Below, piece after piece: positions 51,515-60,130 of a stretch of 64,000 nucleotides of DNA. Below the pieces are notes generated by a model. That model did no database searches. It was given only the letters and a program-made list of their open reading frames with translations, and was not told the origin of the DNA. Origin of the DNA: Streptomyces sp. BK208 (GTDB taxonomy: Bacteria; Actinomycetota; Actinomycetes; Streptomycetales; Streptomycetaceae); assembly GCF_004364245.1 (NCBI RefSeq), contig NZ_SOAV01000012.1, forward strand, positions 244,216 to 308,215, in the 5' to 3' direction. The position numbers were made by a program, and so were the translations under genes. Every line of letters starts with the position of its first letter. Positions within the stretch are counted from its first letter, which is position 1.

Positions 51515-53421
51515 GGATCGACGCGTACGCGGATCCGGGCGCACCGGACCGGCGGGGCGGCTGGCGGTACCTGGCGTGGCTGGTCCGGCGGCAGTGGCCG
51601 CGGTGTCTGGCCGGGGCGGTGCTGGCCAGTGTCTGGATGGTGCTGCTGGCGGCGACGCCGTATCTGATGGCGCGGGCCGTCGACCAGGGCCTGGAGCCCG
51701 GTGACATGGGCGCGCTGGCGGGCTGGGCGGCGGCGATGGTCGCCGTCGGCGCGGTCAACGCCTGGCTGGGCCTGATGCGGCACCGCACGATGACGAAGGT
51801 GCGGATGGACGCCAACTTCCGCACCGTCAAGGTGGTCGTCGGCCAGGCGGCGCGCCTGGGCGCGGCGCTGCGCGCCCAGGTGGGAGCCGGTGAGGTCGTC
51901 ACCATCGGGGTGGGTGACGTGCAGACCGTCAGCACCTCCCTCACGGCCGTGGGGCCGGGTGTCGGGGCGGTCGTGGCCTACGCGGCGGTCGGCGGACTGA
52001 TGCTCTCGGTGTCGGTCCGGCTCGCCCTGGTGGTGCTGCTGGGGGTGCCGCTGCTCGGGGTGGTGCTCGGTCCGCTGATGGGCCGGCTGCAGGGCCGGGA
52101 GACCGAGTACCGGGAGCGGCAGTCGGTGCTGACCGCCCGGATCGGCGACCTCGCGGGCGGACTGCGGGTGCTGAACGGGCTGGGCGGCAAGGGCCTGGTC
52201 GCGGACGCCTTCCGCCGTGACTCGGGCCGGCTGCGCGAGCAGGGCTACCGGGTCGGCGCGGTGACCAGCTGGATCCAGGCCCTCGGGGTGGGGCTGCCGG
52301 TGCTGTTCCTGGCCCTGGTGACCTGGCTGGGCGCCCGGCTGGCGGCGCAGGGGCAGATCAGCGTGGGCGAACTGGTGTCGGTGTACGGCTATGTCGTCGC
52401 GCTGGGCTGGCCGGTGGCGTTCCTCATCGAGATGGGCCACCAGCTCAGCCGCGGTGTGGTGGCCGCCCGGCGGGTCGTCGCCTTCCTGCGCCTGGAACCG
52501 GAACCGGACACGGGCACGCGCAACGCCCCGGCGGAACCCTCGGTGCTGTACGACCCGGCCTCGGGCGTCCGGGTCTCCCCCGGCCGCCTGACCGCGATCG
52601 TCGCCTCCCGCCCGTCCGACGCCACCGGCGTCCTGGACCGCCTGGGCCGCTACACCCCGTCCGACGCGATCTGGGGCGACGTCCCCCTGGCCGACATCCC
52701 CCTCACCCAGATCCGCTCCCGCATCCTGGTCGCCGACCCGGAGGCCGACCTCTTCGCAGGCACCTTGCACGACGTCATAGGCGCTCCGGACACCGACCTC
52801 AGGGGCGCGGGCAACTGCGCGACAAGCCACAGCGCACCCGCACTCGGCGGACAACCCGCCGGGGCAGACGAGACGCCGCGCCTCGCCGCGGCCATCCACG
52901 CGGCCGTCCACGCGGCCGCGGCCGAGGACATAGTCCGCGCCCTCCCGGACGGCCTGAGAACCCAGGTCGCGGCGCAAGGCCGTGACCTGTCCGGCGGACA
53001 ACGCCAACGCATCCGGCTGGCGAGGGCCCTGCTGACCGACCCGGAAGTCCTCCTCGCCGCCGAGCCCACCTCCGCCCTGGACGCCCACACGGAGGCCACC
53101 GTGGCCGACCGCCTCAAGCACGCCCGCCGGGGCCGGACCACGGTGCTGGCCGCCACCTCACCGCTCCTCCTCGACCGCGCGGACGTCGTGCACCACCTGG
53201 TGGACGGCAAGGTCGCCGCCACCGGCACACACCGCGAACTCCTGGACACCGAACCGGAGTACCGCGCCCTGGTCGCGCGGGACGACGCGGAGGACACCGG
53301 AGACACCGGAGACGCCGCAGGCACCGCAGGCACCGCAGGCACCGCAGGCACCGCAGGCACCGCAGACACCGCAGGCACCGCAGTCGCGAAGAGCGCCGAA
53401 GAAGGGGAGCCGGCCCGATGA
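51511..53421 (+). CDS. ABC exporter half-transporter 2A with lost Walker A
   Basis: A 636-residue half-exporter. The six-helix domain is recognisable (YLAWLVRRQWPRCLAGAVLASVW ... SVGELVSVYGYVVALGWPVAFLIE). In the ATPase, the Walker A loop is replaced by VASRPSDATGVLDRL with no lysine (about 364-375). The Walker B Asp is Ala517 (LLAAEPTSALD), and the H-loop reads AATSP with no histidine. Only the signature LSGGQRQR (493-500) is perfect. It therefore cannot bind and hydrolyse ATP normally but can complete the site of its partner. The C-terminus has 9-bp-repeat-encoded AGTAGTAGTAGT. ATGA overlaps on both sides. Confidence 0.9.
   Translation: MRIDAYADPGAPDRRGGWRYLAWLVRRQWPRCLAGAVLASVWMVLLAATPYLMARAVDQGLEPGDMGALAGWAAAMVAVGAVNAWLGLMRHRTMTKVRMDANFRTVKVVVGQAARLGAALRAQVGAGEVVTIGVGDVQTVSTSLTAVGPGVGAVVAYAAVGGLMLSVSVRLALVVLLGVPLLGVVLGPLMGRLQGRETEYRERQSVLTARIGDLAGGLRVLNGLGGKGLVADAFRRDSGRLREQGYRVGAVTSWIQALGVGLPVLFLALVTWLGARLAAQGQISVGELVSVYGYVVALGWPVAFLIEMGHQLSRGVVAARRVVAFLRLEPEPDTGTRNAPAEPSVLYDPASGVRVSPGRLTAIVASRPSDATGVLDRLGRYTPSDAIWGDVPLADIPLTQIRSRILVADPEADLFAGTLHDVIGAPDTDLRGAGNCATSHSAPALGGQPAGADETPRLAAAIHAAVHAAAAEDIVRALPDGLRTQVAAQGRDLSGGQRQRIRLARALLTDPEVLLAAEPTSALDAHTEATVADRLKHARRGRTTVLAATSPLLLDRADVVHHLVDGKVAATGTHRELLDTEPEYRALVARDDAEDTGDTGDAAGTAGTAGTAGTAGTADTAGTAVAKSAEEGEPAR
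53317..53379 (+). repeat. Seven 9-bp tandem repeats in half-transporter 2A
   Basis: GCAGGCACC is repeated seven times in frame (one unit GCAGACACC), encoding (AGT)n. Related GGAGACACC units precede it from about 53290. Confidence 0.92.
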
Positions 53422-55178
53422 CCCATCTGCCCGTCGCCGAGCGCGCCGACGTCCGCCGCGCGGCGACCGGCCTCGTGCGCGCCGACCTGAGGTCCTTCGC
53501 CGTCGTCCTCGGCCTCAACGCGCTGGCGGCGCTCGCCGGTCTCGCGGGCCCCTGGCTGCTGGGGCGGATCGTCGACGAGGTGCGCGGCGGGAGCGGGGTC
53601 GGCGCCGTGGACCGGATGGCGCTCGCCATCCTGCTGTGCTCGCTGGCGCAGCTGCTGCTGGCCCGCTGGGCGCGGTACGTGGGGCACCGGTTCGGGGAGC
53701 GGACGCTCGCCCGGGTGCGTGAGCGGTACGTGGAACGGGCGCTGGCGCTGCCCGCGTCGGTGGTGGAGCGGGCGGGGACCGGGGACCTGACGACGCGCGG
53801 GACCGCCGACGTGACCGCCGTCGGCACGACACTGCGCGACGCCGGTCCCGAGCTGCTGGTCAACGCCGTGCAGGCGCTGTTCCTCATCGGCGCGGTGTTC
53901 GTGCTGGACCCGCTGCTGGGGCTGGTCGGGGTGCTGGGGCTGACGCCGGCCTGGCTGGCGCTGCGCTGGTACCTGCGCCGGGCGCGGGCCGCCTACCTCG
54001 CCGAGGGCGCGGCCGGGTCGGACGTGGCGGAGAGTCTGGCGGCCACCGTGGCGGGGGCCCGCACGGTGGAGGCGTTCGGGCTGGCCGAGCGGCGCGTCAC
54101 GACGAACCGTGCGGCACTGGAGGCCTCGCGGCGCACTCGCTTCCGCACGCTGTTCCTGCGCAGCGTGTTCTTCCCGGCGGTGGACATCAGCTACGTGCTC
54201 CCCGTGGCGGGCGTGCTGCTCCTCGGCGGCGTCCTGCGCGCCCACGGGTCGGCGAGTCTCGGTGCGGTGGTGTCCTGCGCCGTGTACCTCCAGCAGCTGG
54301 CCGGGCCGCTCGACGAGGTGCTGATGCGGACCGAGGAGCTGCAGGCAGGTGCCGCGTCCTTCGCCCGGGTGGAGGGGCTGGCGCGGGCCCCGCGGGGGAC
54401 GGCGGACGAGTCGGCGGTGCCCGCGGACGACCGTATCGACGTGTCCGGGGTGCGGTACGCCTACGAGCGGGGCGGCGAGGTGCTGCGCGGGGTGGACCTG
54501 AGCGTGCGGCCGGGCGAGCGGCTGGCGCTGGTGGGCCCTTCAGGGGCCGGCAAGACCACGCTGAGCCGGCTGCTGGCGGGGACCGACGCGCCGACCGAGG
54601 GCTCGGTGACGGTGGGCGGGGTGCCCGTGGTCGCGCTGGGCCCGGAGCGGCTGCGCCGTCAGGTGGTGCTGGTCACCCAGGAGCACCACGTGTTCCTGGG
54701 CACGGTTCGCGACAATCTCCTCATCGCCGAACCGGGCGCCCCGGACGAGGAGTTGTGGGCCGCTCTCGCCGCCGTCGGCGCCGAGGGGTGGGTGCGTGAG
54801 CTGCCCGCGGGCCTCGACACGGAGCTGGGGGCGAAGGAGCACGCGCACGCCACGGACGGCTCGCAGGCCCAGCAGCTCGCGCTGGCCCGGGTGGTGCTGG
54901 CCGACCCGCACACCCTGATCCTCGACGAGGCCACCGCCCTGCTGGACCCGTCCACGGCCCGGCACACGGAGCGGGCGCTGGCGGCCGTGCTGAAGGGCCG
55001 TACGGTCATCGCCATCGCGCACCGCCTGCACACCGCGCACGACGCCGACCGGGTGGCGGTGATGGAGGACGGCCTGCTGTCCGAGCTGGGCACGCACGAC
55101 GAACTGGTGGCGGCGGGCGGGGCGTACGCGGCCCTGTGGGGCTCCTGGCACGGGGAGCGGTCCCCCGTTACTGACTGA
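53418..55178 (+). CDS. ABC exporter half-transporter 2B (good Walker sites, degenerate signature)
   Basis: A 586-residue half-exporter. Its ATPase has Walker A GPSGAGKTT, Q-loop VTQEHHVF, Walker B LILDEATALLD and H-loop IAHRLHT, all intact. The signature is degraded to TDGSQ (residues 479-483) in HATDGSQAQQLALAR. That is the exact mirror of partner 2A, so a 2A-2B dimer would have one working ATP site and one dead site. The substrate is unknown. Last gene of the operon; a hairpin terminator follows at 55266-55289. Confidence 0.91.
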   Translation: MTHLPVAERADVRRAATGLVRADLRSFAVVLGLNALAALAGLAGPWLLGRIVDEVRGGSGVGAVDRMALAILLCSLAQLLLARWARYVGHRFGERTLARVRERYVERALALPASVVERAGTGDLTTRGTADVTAVGTTLRDAGPELLVNAVQALFLIGAVFVLDPLLGLVGVLGLTPAWLALRWYLRRARAAYLAEGAAGSDVAESLAATVAGARTVEAFGLAERRVTTNRAALEASRRTRFRTLFLRSVFFPAVDISYVLPVAGVLLLGGVLRAHGSASLGAVVSCAVYLQQLAGPLDEVLMRTEELQAGAASFARVEGLARAPRGTADESAVPADDRIDVSGVRYAYERGGEVLRGVDLSVRPGERLALVGPSGAGKTTLSRLLAGTDAPTEGSVTVGGVPVVALGPERLRRQVVLVTQEHHVFLGTVRDNLLIAEPGAPDEELWAALAAVGAEGWVRELPAGLDTELGAKEHAHATDGSQAQQLALARVVLADPHTLILDEATALLDPSTARHTERALAAVLKGRTVIAIAHRLHTAHDADRVAVMEDGLLSELGTHDELVAAGGAYAALWGSWHGERSPVTD

Positions 55179-55265
55179 CCGCACAGCAGCGGGGCCCGAA
55201 CGGCAACGATTCCGTTTATCGAACGTGAACGCCCGGTCAACGAACCATTTCCAGCCAAGTTACTG

Positions 55266-55289
55266 ACGCGCTCCTGACAAGGAGCGCGT
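55266..55289 (+). terminator. Terminator of the ABC half-transporter operon
   Basis: ACGCGCTCCT-GACA-AGGAGCGCGT is a perfect 10-bp stem with a 4-base loop, 87 bases after the last stop. Confidence 0.8.
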
Positions 55290-55464
55290 TCTCCTGCCAC
55301 TCTTCCGTCGGCCCCTTCACAGCGCCCCCACAGCTTCCCCACGAGCGCTGTGCCGCGGCCAGCTCCTAGCACGTGGTTTCTGCGTACCGCACAGTTCCGC
55401 CCGGCCGGCCACCCGCCGACCGGTCTCCCTGGCCGCGTGACCCGCGGCCACGCAGAAGGAGTCG

Positions 55465-57522
55465 GTGTTGAGCAGCAACACTCCCCACAGACGCACCTCC
55501 CACACCACCTCTCACATCTCCTCGCGCCGCGTCACGCACCGGCGCGCCGCGGCCGTCGCCCTGGCGGGCGTCGCCGCACTGATCGCCACGGCGGTCCAGT
55601 CCGGCGCCGCCACCGCGGCCCCCGGCCCGTCCCCGGCGAAGGGCAGCGAGCTGGTCCGGCTCAGCCCGGCCCAGCGCGCCGAACTGATCCGCGACGCCAA
55701 CGCCGCCAAGGCGAAGACCGCCGACGAGCTGGGCCTGGGCGCCAAGGAGAAGCTGGTCGTCCGGGACGTGGCCAAGGACAGCGACGGCACCCTGCACACC
55801 CGCTACGAGCGCACCTACGACGGCCTGCCCGTCCTCGGCGGCGACCTCGTGGTGACCAGTGACGCGGGCAAGACGGAGCAGGTCGTGAAGGCCACGGCGA
55901 AGGCCATCAGGCCGGCCACCGTGACGCCGAAGATCTCCGCCGCCAAGGCCCAGTCGCAGGCGCTGTCCGCCGCGAAGGCGGCCGGAGCCGGGCAGCCGGC
56001 CGCCGACCGCGCCCCGCGCAAGGTGGTCTGGGCGGCGAACGGCACGCCGGTCCTGGCGTACGAGACGGTCGTGGGCGGCCTCCAGGAGGACGGCACCCCG
56101 AACGAGCTGCACGTCGTCACCGACGCCGCCACCGGTGCCAAACTGTTCGAGTACCAGGGCATCGAGAACGGCACCGGCAACACGATGTACAGCGGCACGG
56201 TGACGCTGGGCACCGCGCAGTCGGGGTCGTCGTACACGCTGACCGACACCGCGCGCGGCAACCACAAGACGTACAACCTCAACCGCAGCACCTCGGGCAC
56301 CGGAACGCTCTTCTCCGGGCCCGACGACGTGTGGGGCAACGGCACCGCGTCCAACGCCGAGACCGCCGCCGCCGACGCGCACTACGGTGCCGCGCTGACC
56401 TGGGACTACTACAAGAACGTGCACGGCCGTTCGGGCATCCGCGGTGACGGTGTGGGCGCGTACAGCCGGGTCCACTACGGCAACAACTACGTCAACGCCT
56501 TCTGGTCGGACGACTGCTTCTGCATGACGTACGGCGACGGCTCGGGCAACGCCCACCCGCTCACCGCCATCGACGTGGCCGGTCACGAGATGACCCACGG
56601 CGTCACGTCCAACACCGCGGGCCTCAACTACAGCGGCGAGTCCGGCGGTCTGAACGAGGCCACGTCCGACATCTTCGGCACGTCGGTCGAGTTCTACGCC
56701 AACAACTCCTCGGACGTCGGCGACTACCTCATCGGCGAGGAGATCGACATCAACGGGGACGGCACCCCGCTGCGCTACATGGACAAGCCCAGCAAGGACG
56801 GCGCGTCCAAGGACTACTGGTACTCGGGGATCGGCGGGGTGGACGTCCACTACTCGTCCGGCCCGGCGAACCACTTCTTCTACCTGCTCAGCGAGGGCAG
56901 CGGCACCAAGACCATCAACGGTGTCACCTACAACTCGCCCACCTCGGACGGCCTCCCGGTCACCGGCATAGGCCGCGCCAAGGCGGAGAAGATCTGGTTC
57001 CGCGCGCTGACCACCAAGTTCACCTCGACCACCAACTACGCGGGCGCCCGTACCGGCACCCTCGCGGCGGCCGGTGAGCTGTACGGCACGACCAGCGCCG
57101 AGTACACGGCCGTGGCCAACGCGTGGGCGGGCATCGCCGTCGGCTCGCGGCCCGGCGGCGGCGACCCCGGCGGCGGCACCACGTTCGAGAACGCCGCGAA
57201 CGTGAACATCCCCGACTACGGGTCGGCGGTCACCTCGTCCGTCACGGTCTCCGGCCGCACCGGCAACGCGCCGAGCAACCTCAAGGTGGGCGTGGACATC
57301 GTGCACACCTGGCGCGGTGACCTGCAGATCGACCTGGTCGCGCCCGACGGCTCCACGTACCGCCTGAAGAACAGCGGCAACGACTCGGCGGACGACGTGC
57401 ACGAGACCTACACGGTCAACGCCTCCTCCGAGACGGCCAACGGCACCTGGAAGCTGCGCGTCCAGGACCTGGGTCCGGCGGACACCGGCTACATCGACGC
57501 CTGGCGGCTCACCTTCCCGTAG
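55465..57522 (+). CDS. Secreted thermolysin-type (M4) metalloprotease with P domain
   Basis: A 685-residue secreted zinc endopeptidase. A signal peptide (RRVTHRRAAAVALAGVAALIATAVQSGAATA) is followed by FTP/PepSY-type propeptide (LGLGAKEKLVVRDV ... TRYERTYDGLPVLGGDLVV). The peptidase domain has HEMTH (374-378) and the third zinc ligand Glu398 in GGLNEATSDIFG. After a GGGDPGGGTT linker comes a C-terminal proprotein-convertase P domain (VDIVHTWRGDLQIDLVAPDG). GTG at 55465 follows AGAAGGAG closely; the adjacent TTG at 55468 is an alternative. Nearly the same protein without the P domain lies next door. Confidence 0.94.
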   Translation: MLSSNTPHRRTSHTTSHISSRRVTHRRAAAVALAGVAALIATAVQSGAATAAPGPSPAKGSELVRLSPAQRAELIRDANAAKAKTADELGLGAKEKLVVRDVAKDSDGTLHTRYERTYDGLPVLGGDLVVTSDAGKTEQVVKATAKAIRPATVTPKISAAKAQSQALSAAKAAGAGQPAADRAPRKVVWAANGTPVLAYETVVGGLQEDGTPNELHVVTDAATGAKLFEYQGIENGTGNTMYSGTVTLGTAQSGSSYTLTDTARGNHKTYNLNRSTSGTGTLFSGPDDVWGNGTASNAETAAADAHYGAALTWDYYKNVHGRSGIRGDGVGAYSRVHYGNNYVNAFWSDDCFCMTYGDGSGNAHPLTAIDVAGHEMTHGVTSNTAGLNYSGESGGLNEATSDIFGTSVEFYANNSSDVGDYLIGEEIDINGDGTPLRYMDKPSKDGASKDYWYSGIGGVDVHYSSGPANHFFYLLSEGSGTKTINGVTYNSPTSDGLPVTGIGRAKAEKIWFRALTTKFTSTTNYAGARTGTLAAAGELYGTTSAEYTAVANAWAGIAVGSRPGGGDPGGGTTFENAANVNIPDYGSAVTSSVTVSGRTGNAPSNLKVGVDIVHTWRGDLQIDLVAPDGSTYRLKNSGNDSADDVHETYTVNASSETANGTWKLRVQDLGPADTGYIDAWRLTFP

Positions 57523-57857
57523 GCCGGCCGGCCCACGGGTGCACCACCCCAAGTCAGGGCGCCGCCCCGGAGGTTCGATTCCTCCGGAGCGGCGCCCTCT
57601 CCATGTCCACGCGTCCTCACACCCGTCCACCCGTTTTTTGCCAAGCACTTACGCATGCCTTGTTGCGACTTGAACCAGGTCACGCGGCCTTCACATTTCC
57701 GCAACACAGGCCCTGACATCACTTTTCGGCCAACATCATTCCGCCCTCCTGACATGTACGCGCCTTCGGTGTCAGTCTTCCGTCACCCACAGCACAACTT
57801 CGCAGTAACCGGCCGGACACCCCACGCCGTCCGGGACCCCCCACCGAAGGAGTTTGT
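57523..57857. promoter_or_regulatory. Region between the two M4 protease genes (335 bp)
   Basis: Holds the hairpin at 57556-57598 and then about 250 bases of relatively A/T-rich DNA without a gene. The promoter of the second protease must be here; I see no motif strong enough to name. Confidence 0.5.
57556..57598 (+). terminator. Terminator hairpin with a tRNA T-arm-like tip
   Basis: A 10-bp stem (AGGGCGCCGC with GCGGCGCCCT) continues through one mismatch into a 7-bp stem CCGGAGG/CCTCCGG closed by the loop TTCGATT. The tip GGAGG-TTCGATT-CCTCC is exactly a tRNA TpsiC arm, and no other tRNA parts are present. It probably terminates the first protease gene. Confidence 0.75.
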
Positions 57858-59507
57858 GTGTCTCACCTCATCGCGCGTCACCGTCGCACGACGCTGGCCC
57901 TCGCCACCGCGGTCGCCGCGGGAGCGCTCCTCACCACCGGTCTGACCGCGGGCAACGCCGCCGCGGACGGCAGCGCGCCGCAGGCACTCGCGGGCGCTCC
58001 CGTCCTGCTGTCGGACACCGCGCGCAGCGCGCTCATACAGGAGCAGCAGGCCGGCGCGGCGGCCGCGGCCCGGGAGCTGGGACTGGGCGCCAAGGAGAAG
58101 CTGGTCGTCAAGGACGTGGTCAAGGACCACGACGGCACCGTGCACACCCGCTACGAGCGCACCTACGCCGGCCTGCCCGTCCTCGGCGGCGACCTGGTCG
58201 TGCACCGGTCGAAGTCCGGTGCCACCGAGGGCGTCACCAAGGCGACCAGAGCCGCCGTCGAGGTCGCCACCGTCACGCCGAAGGTGAAGGCGGCCAAGGC
58301 CGAGCAGCAGGCGCTGTCCGCCGCCAAGGACGCCGGTTCGTCGAAGACGGCGGCCGACTCCGCGCCCCGCAAGGTGATCTGGGCGGCCGGGGGCAAGCCC
58401 GTCCTCGCCTACGAGACCGTGGTCGGCGGCCTCCAGGACGACGGCACCCCGAACGAACTGCACGTCGTGACCGACGCCGCCACCGGCGCCGAGCTGCACG
58501 AGTACCAGGGCGTCGAGACCGGCTCGGGCAAAAGCCTGTACTCCGGCACGGTCGAGCTGGGCACCACCAAGTCCGGCTCGTCGTACCAGCTGTACGACAC
58601 CGGGCGCGGCGGCCACAAGACGTACAACCTGGCCCGCAAGACCTCCGGCACCGGCACCCTGTTCACCGACGCCGACGACACCTGGGGCACCGGCACCGCC
58701 TCCAGCGACCCCCAGGACCAGACCGCCGCCGTCGACGCCGCCTACGGGGCCCAGACCACCTGGGACTTCTACAAGCAGACCTTCGGCCGCAACGGCATCA
58801 AGAACGACGGCAAGGCGGCCTACTCCCGCGTCCACTACGGCAGCAACTACGTCAACGCCTTCTGGTCCGACGCCTGCTTCTGCATGACGTACGGCGACGG
58901 CACGGGCAACACCAACCCGCTGACCTCGCTGGACGTCGCCGGTCACGAGATGAGCCACGGCGTCACGTCCAACACCGCGGGCCTCGAGTACAGCGGTGAG
59001 TCCGGCGGCCTCAACGAGGCCACCAGCGACATCTTCGGCACCGGCGTGGAGTACTTCGCGAACAGCTCGACCGACAAGGGCGACTACCTCATCGGCGAGG
59101 CCATCGACATCAACGGCGACGGCACCCCGCTGCGCTACATGGACAAGCCCAGCAAGGACGGCGCCTCCAAGGACTACTGGGACTCCGGTCTCGGCGGCGT
59201 CGACGTGCACTACTCCTCGGGCCCGGCCAACCACTTCTTCTTCCTGCTGGCCGAGGGCAGCGGCTCGCGGACGGTCGACGGGGTGAAGTACGACTCCCCG
59301 ACCTCCGACGGCTCCACCGTCACCGGCATCGGCCGCGCCAAGGCGCTGCAGGTCTGGTACAAGGCGCTGACCGAGTACATGACGTCGACGACCGACTACG
59401 CGGCCGCCCGCAAGGCGACCCTGAGCGCGGCGTCGGACCTCTACGGCGCCGACAGCACCGAGTACAAGACGGTGGGCGCGGCCTGGACCGCGATCAACGT
59501 GGGCTGA
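57858..59507 (+). CDS. Secreted thermolysin-type (M4) metalloprotease, no P domain
   Basis: A 549-residue paralogue of the upstream protease. Signal peptide (HRRTTLALATAVAAGALLTTG), propeptide (LGLGAKEKLVVKDVVKD), peptidase domain with HEMSH (363-367) and GGLNEATSDIFG, ending right after the catalytic domain. Long stretches such as DGTPLRYMDKPSKDGASKDYW and NYVNAFWSDACFCMTYGDG are almost identical to the first copy, showing a tandem duplication. GTG at 57858 has GAAGGAG five bases upstream. The hairpin at 59538-59571 ends the transcript. Confidence 0.94.
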   Translation: MSHLIARHRRTTLALATAVAAGALLTTGLTAGNAAADGSAPQALAGAPVLLSDTARSALIQEQQAGAAAAARELGLGAKEKLVVKDVVKDHDGTVHTRYERTYAGLPVLGGDLVVHRSKSGATEGVTKATRAAVEVATVTPKVKAAKAEQQALSAAKDAGSSKTAADSAPRKVIWAAGGKPVLAYETVVGGLQDDGTPNELHVVTDAATGAELHEYQGVETGSGKSLYSGTVELGTTKSGSSYQLYDTGRGGHKTYNLARKTSGTGTLFTDADDTWGTGTASSDPQDQTAAVDAAYGAQTTWDFYKQTFGRNGIKNDGKAAYSRVHYGSNYVNAFWSDACFCMTYGDGTGNTNPLTSLDVAGHEMSHGVTSNTAGLEYSGESGGLNEATSDIFGTGVEYFANSSTDKGDYLIGEAIDINGDGTPLRYMDKPSKDGASKDYWDSGLGGVDVHYSSGPANHFFFLLAEGSGSRTVDGVKYDSPTSDGSTVTGIGRAKALQVWYKALTEYMTSTTDYAAARKATLSAASDLYGADSTEYKTVGAAWTAINVG

Positions 59508-59537
59508 CCGGGAGCGACCCCGGCACCGACACGACGG

Positions 59538-59571
59538 GCGGCACCCGGAACCAGCGGTTCCCGGGTGCCGC
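59538..59571 (+). terminator. Terminator of the second M4 protease gene
   Basis: GCGGCACCCGG-AACC at 59538-59552 pairs with GGTTCCCGGGTGCCGC at 59556-59571 with one bulged base and a 3-base loop. Confidence 0.8.
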
Positions 59572-59573
59572 TC

Positions 59574-59579
59574 TAGTCT
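59574..59579 (+). promoter_or_regulatory. Candidate -10 element for a leaderless DUF1990 transcript
   Basis: TAGTCT ends eight bases before the ATG at 59588, and no ribosome site exists between. This matches the spacing of leaderless Streptomyces transcripts. A clear -35 is not visible, and the region overlaps the preceding terminator. Confidence 0.35.
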
Positions 59580-59587
59580 TGGTGCCC

Positions 59588-60097
59588 ATGTCCTTCACGT
59601 ACGACGACGTCGGTGCCACCCGCGAGCAGGGCCACTGCCCGCCCGGCTTCCGCCCCATGCACGTACGCACCCGCCTCGGGGAGGGCGAACCGGTGTTCCG
59701 GCGGGCGGCCGAGGCCGTGCTCACCTGGGAGATGCACCGGGAGATGGGCGTCGGCATCGACGCGGACGCGGAACGTGCCGCGCCCGGCGTCGACGTCACC
59801 GTCACCCTCGCCGGCATGATCAAGGCGCCCTGCCGGGTGGTGTGGACCCTGGAGGAGCCGCGCCGGGCCGGCTGGGCCTACGGCACGCTGCCGGGTCACC
59901 CGGAGTCCGGCGAGGAGGCCTTCGTGGTGGACCGCACGGGCGACGGCACCGTGTGGCTGACCGTGTCCGCCTTCAGCCGCCCCGCCAAGTGGTACGCCAA
60001 GGCCGGCGGACCGGCCGCCCGGGCCTTCCAGCACGCCTACGCCCGGCGCTGCGGCACCGTACTGCGACGGCTGAGCGGCGGCGAGGAGGAGGGCTGA
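59588..60097 (+). CDS. DUF1990 family protein
   Basis: A 169-residue protein of the DUF1990 family, which has a START/lipocalin-like fold and unknown function. The start MSFTYDDVGATREQGHCPPGF and the core GWAYGTLPGHPESGEEAFVV and FSRPAKWYAKAGGPAARAFQHAYARRC are typical. I chose the ATG at 59588; the frame opens nine bases earlier. No ribosome site is present, suggesting leaderless translation. It converges with glgP, 33 bases away. Confidence 0.85.
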   Translation: MSFTYDDVGATREQGHCPPGFRPMHVRTRLGEGEPVFRRAAEAVLTWEMHREMGVGIDADAERAAPGVDVTVTLAGMIKAPCRVVWTLEEPRRAGWAYGTLPGHPESGEEAFVVDRTGDGTVWLTVSAFSRPAKWYAKAGGPAARAFQHAYARRCGTVLRRLSGGEEEG

Positions 60098-60130
60098 GCC
60101 GCGCCCCCTCGCCGTCCGCCGTCCGGTGGC

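Noticed and set aside
57572..57590. tRNA gene suggested by GGAGGTTCGATTCCTCC
   Set aside because: Only a T-arm-like hairpin is present; there is no D arm, anticodon arm or complete acceptor geometry.
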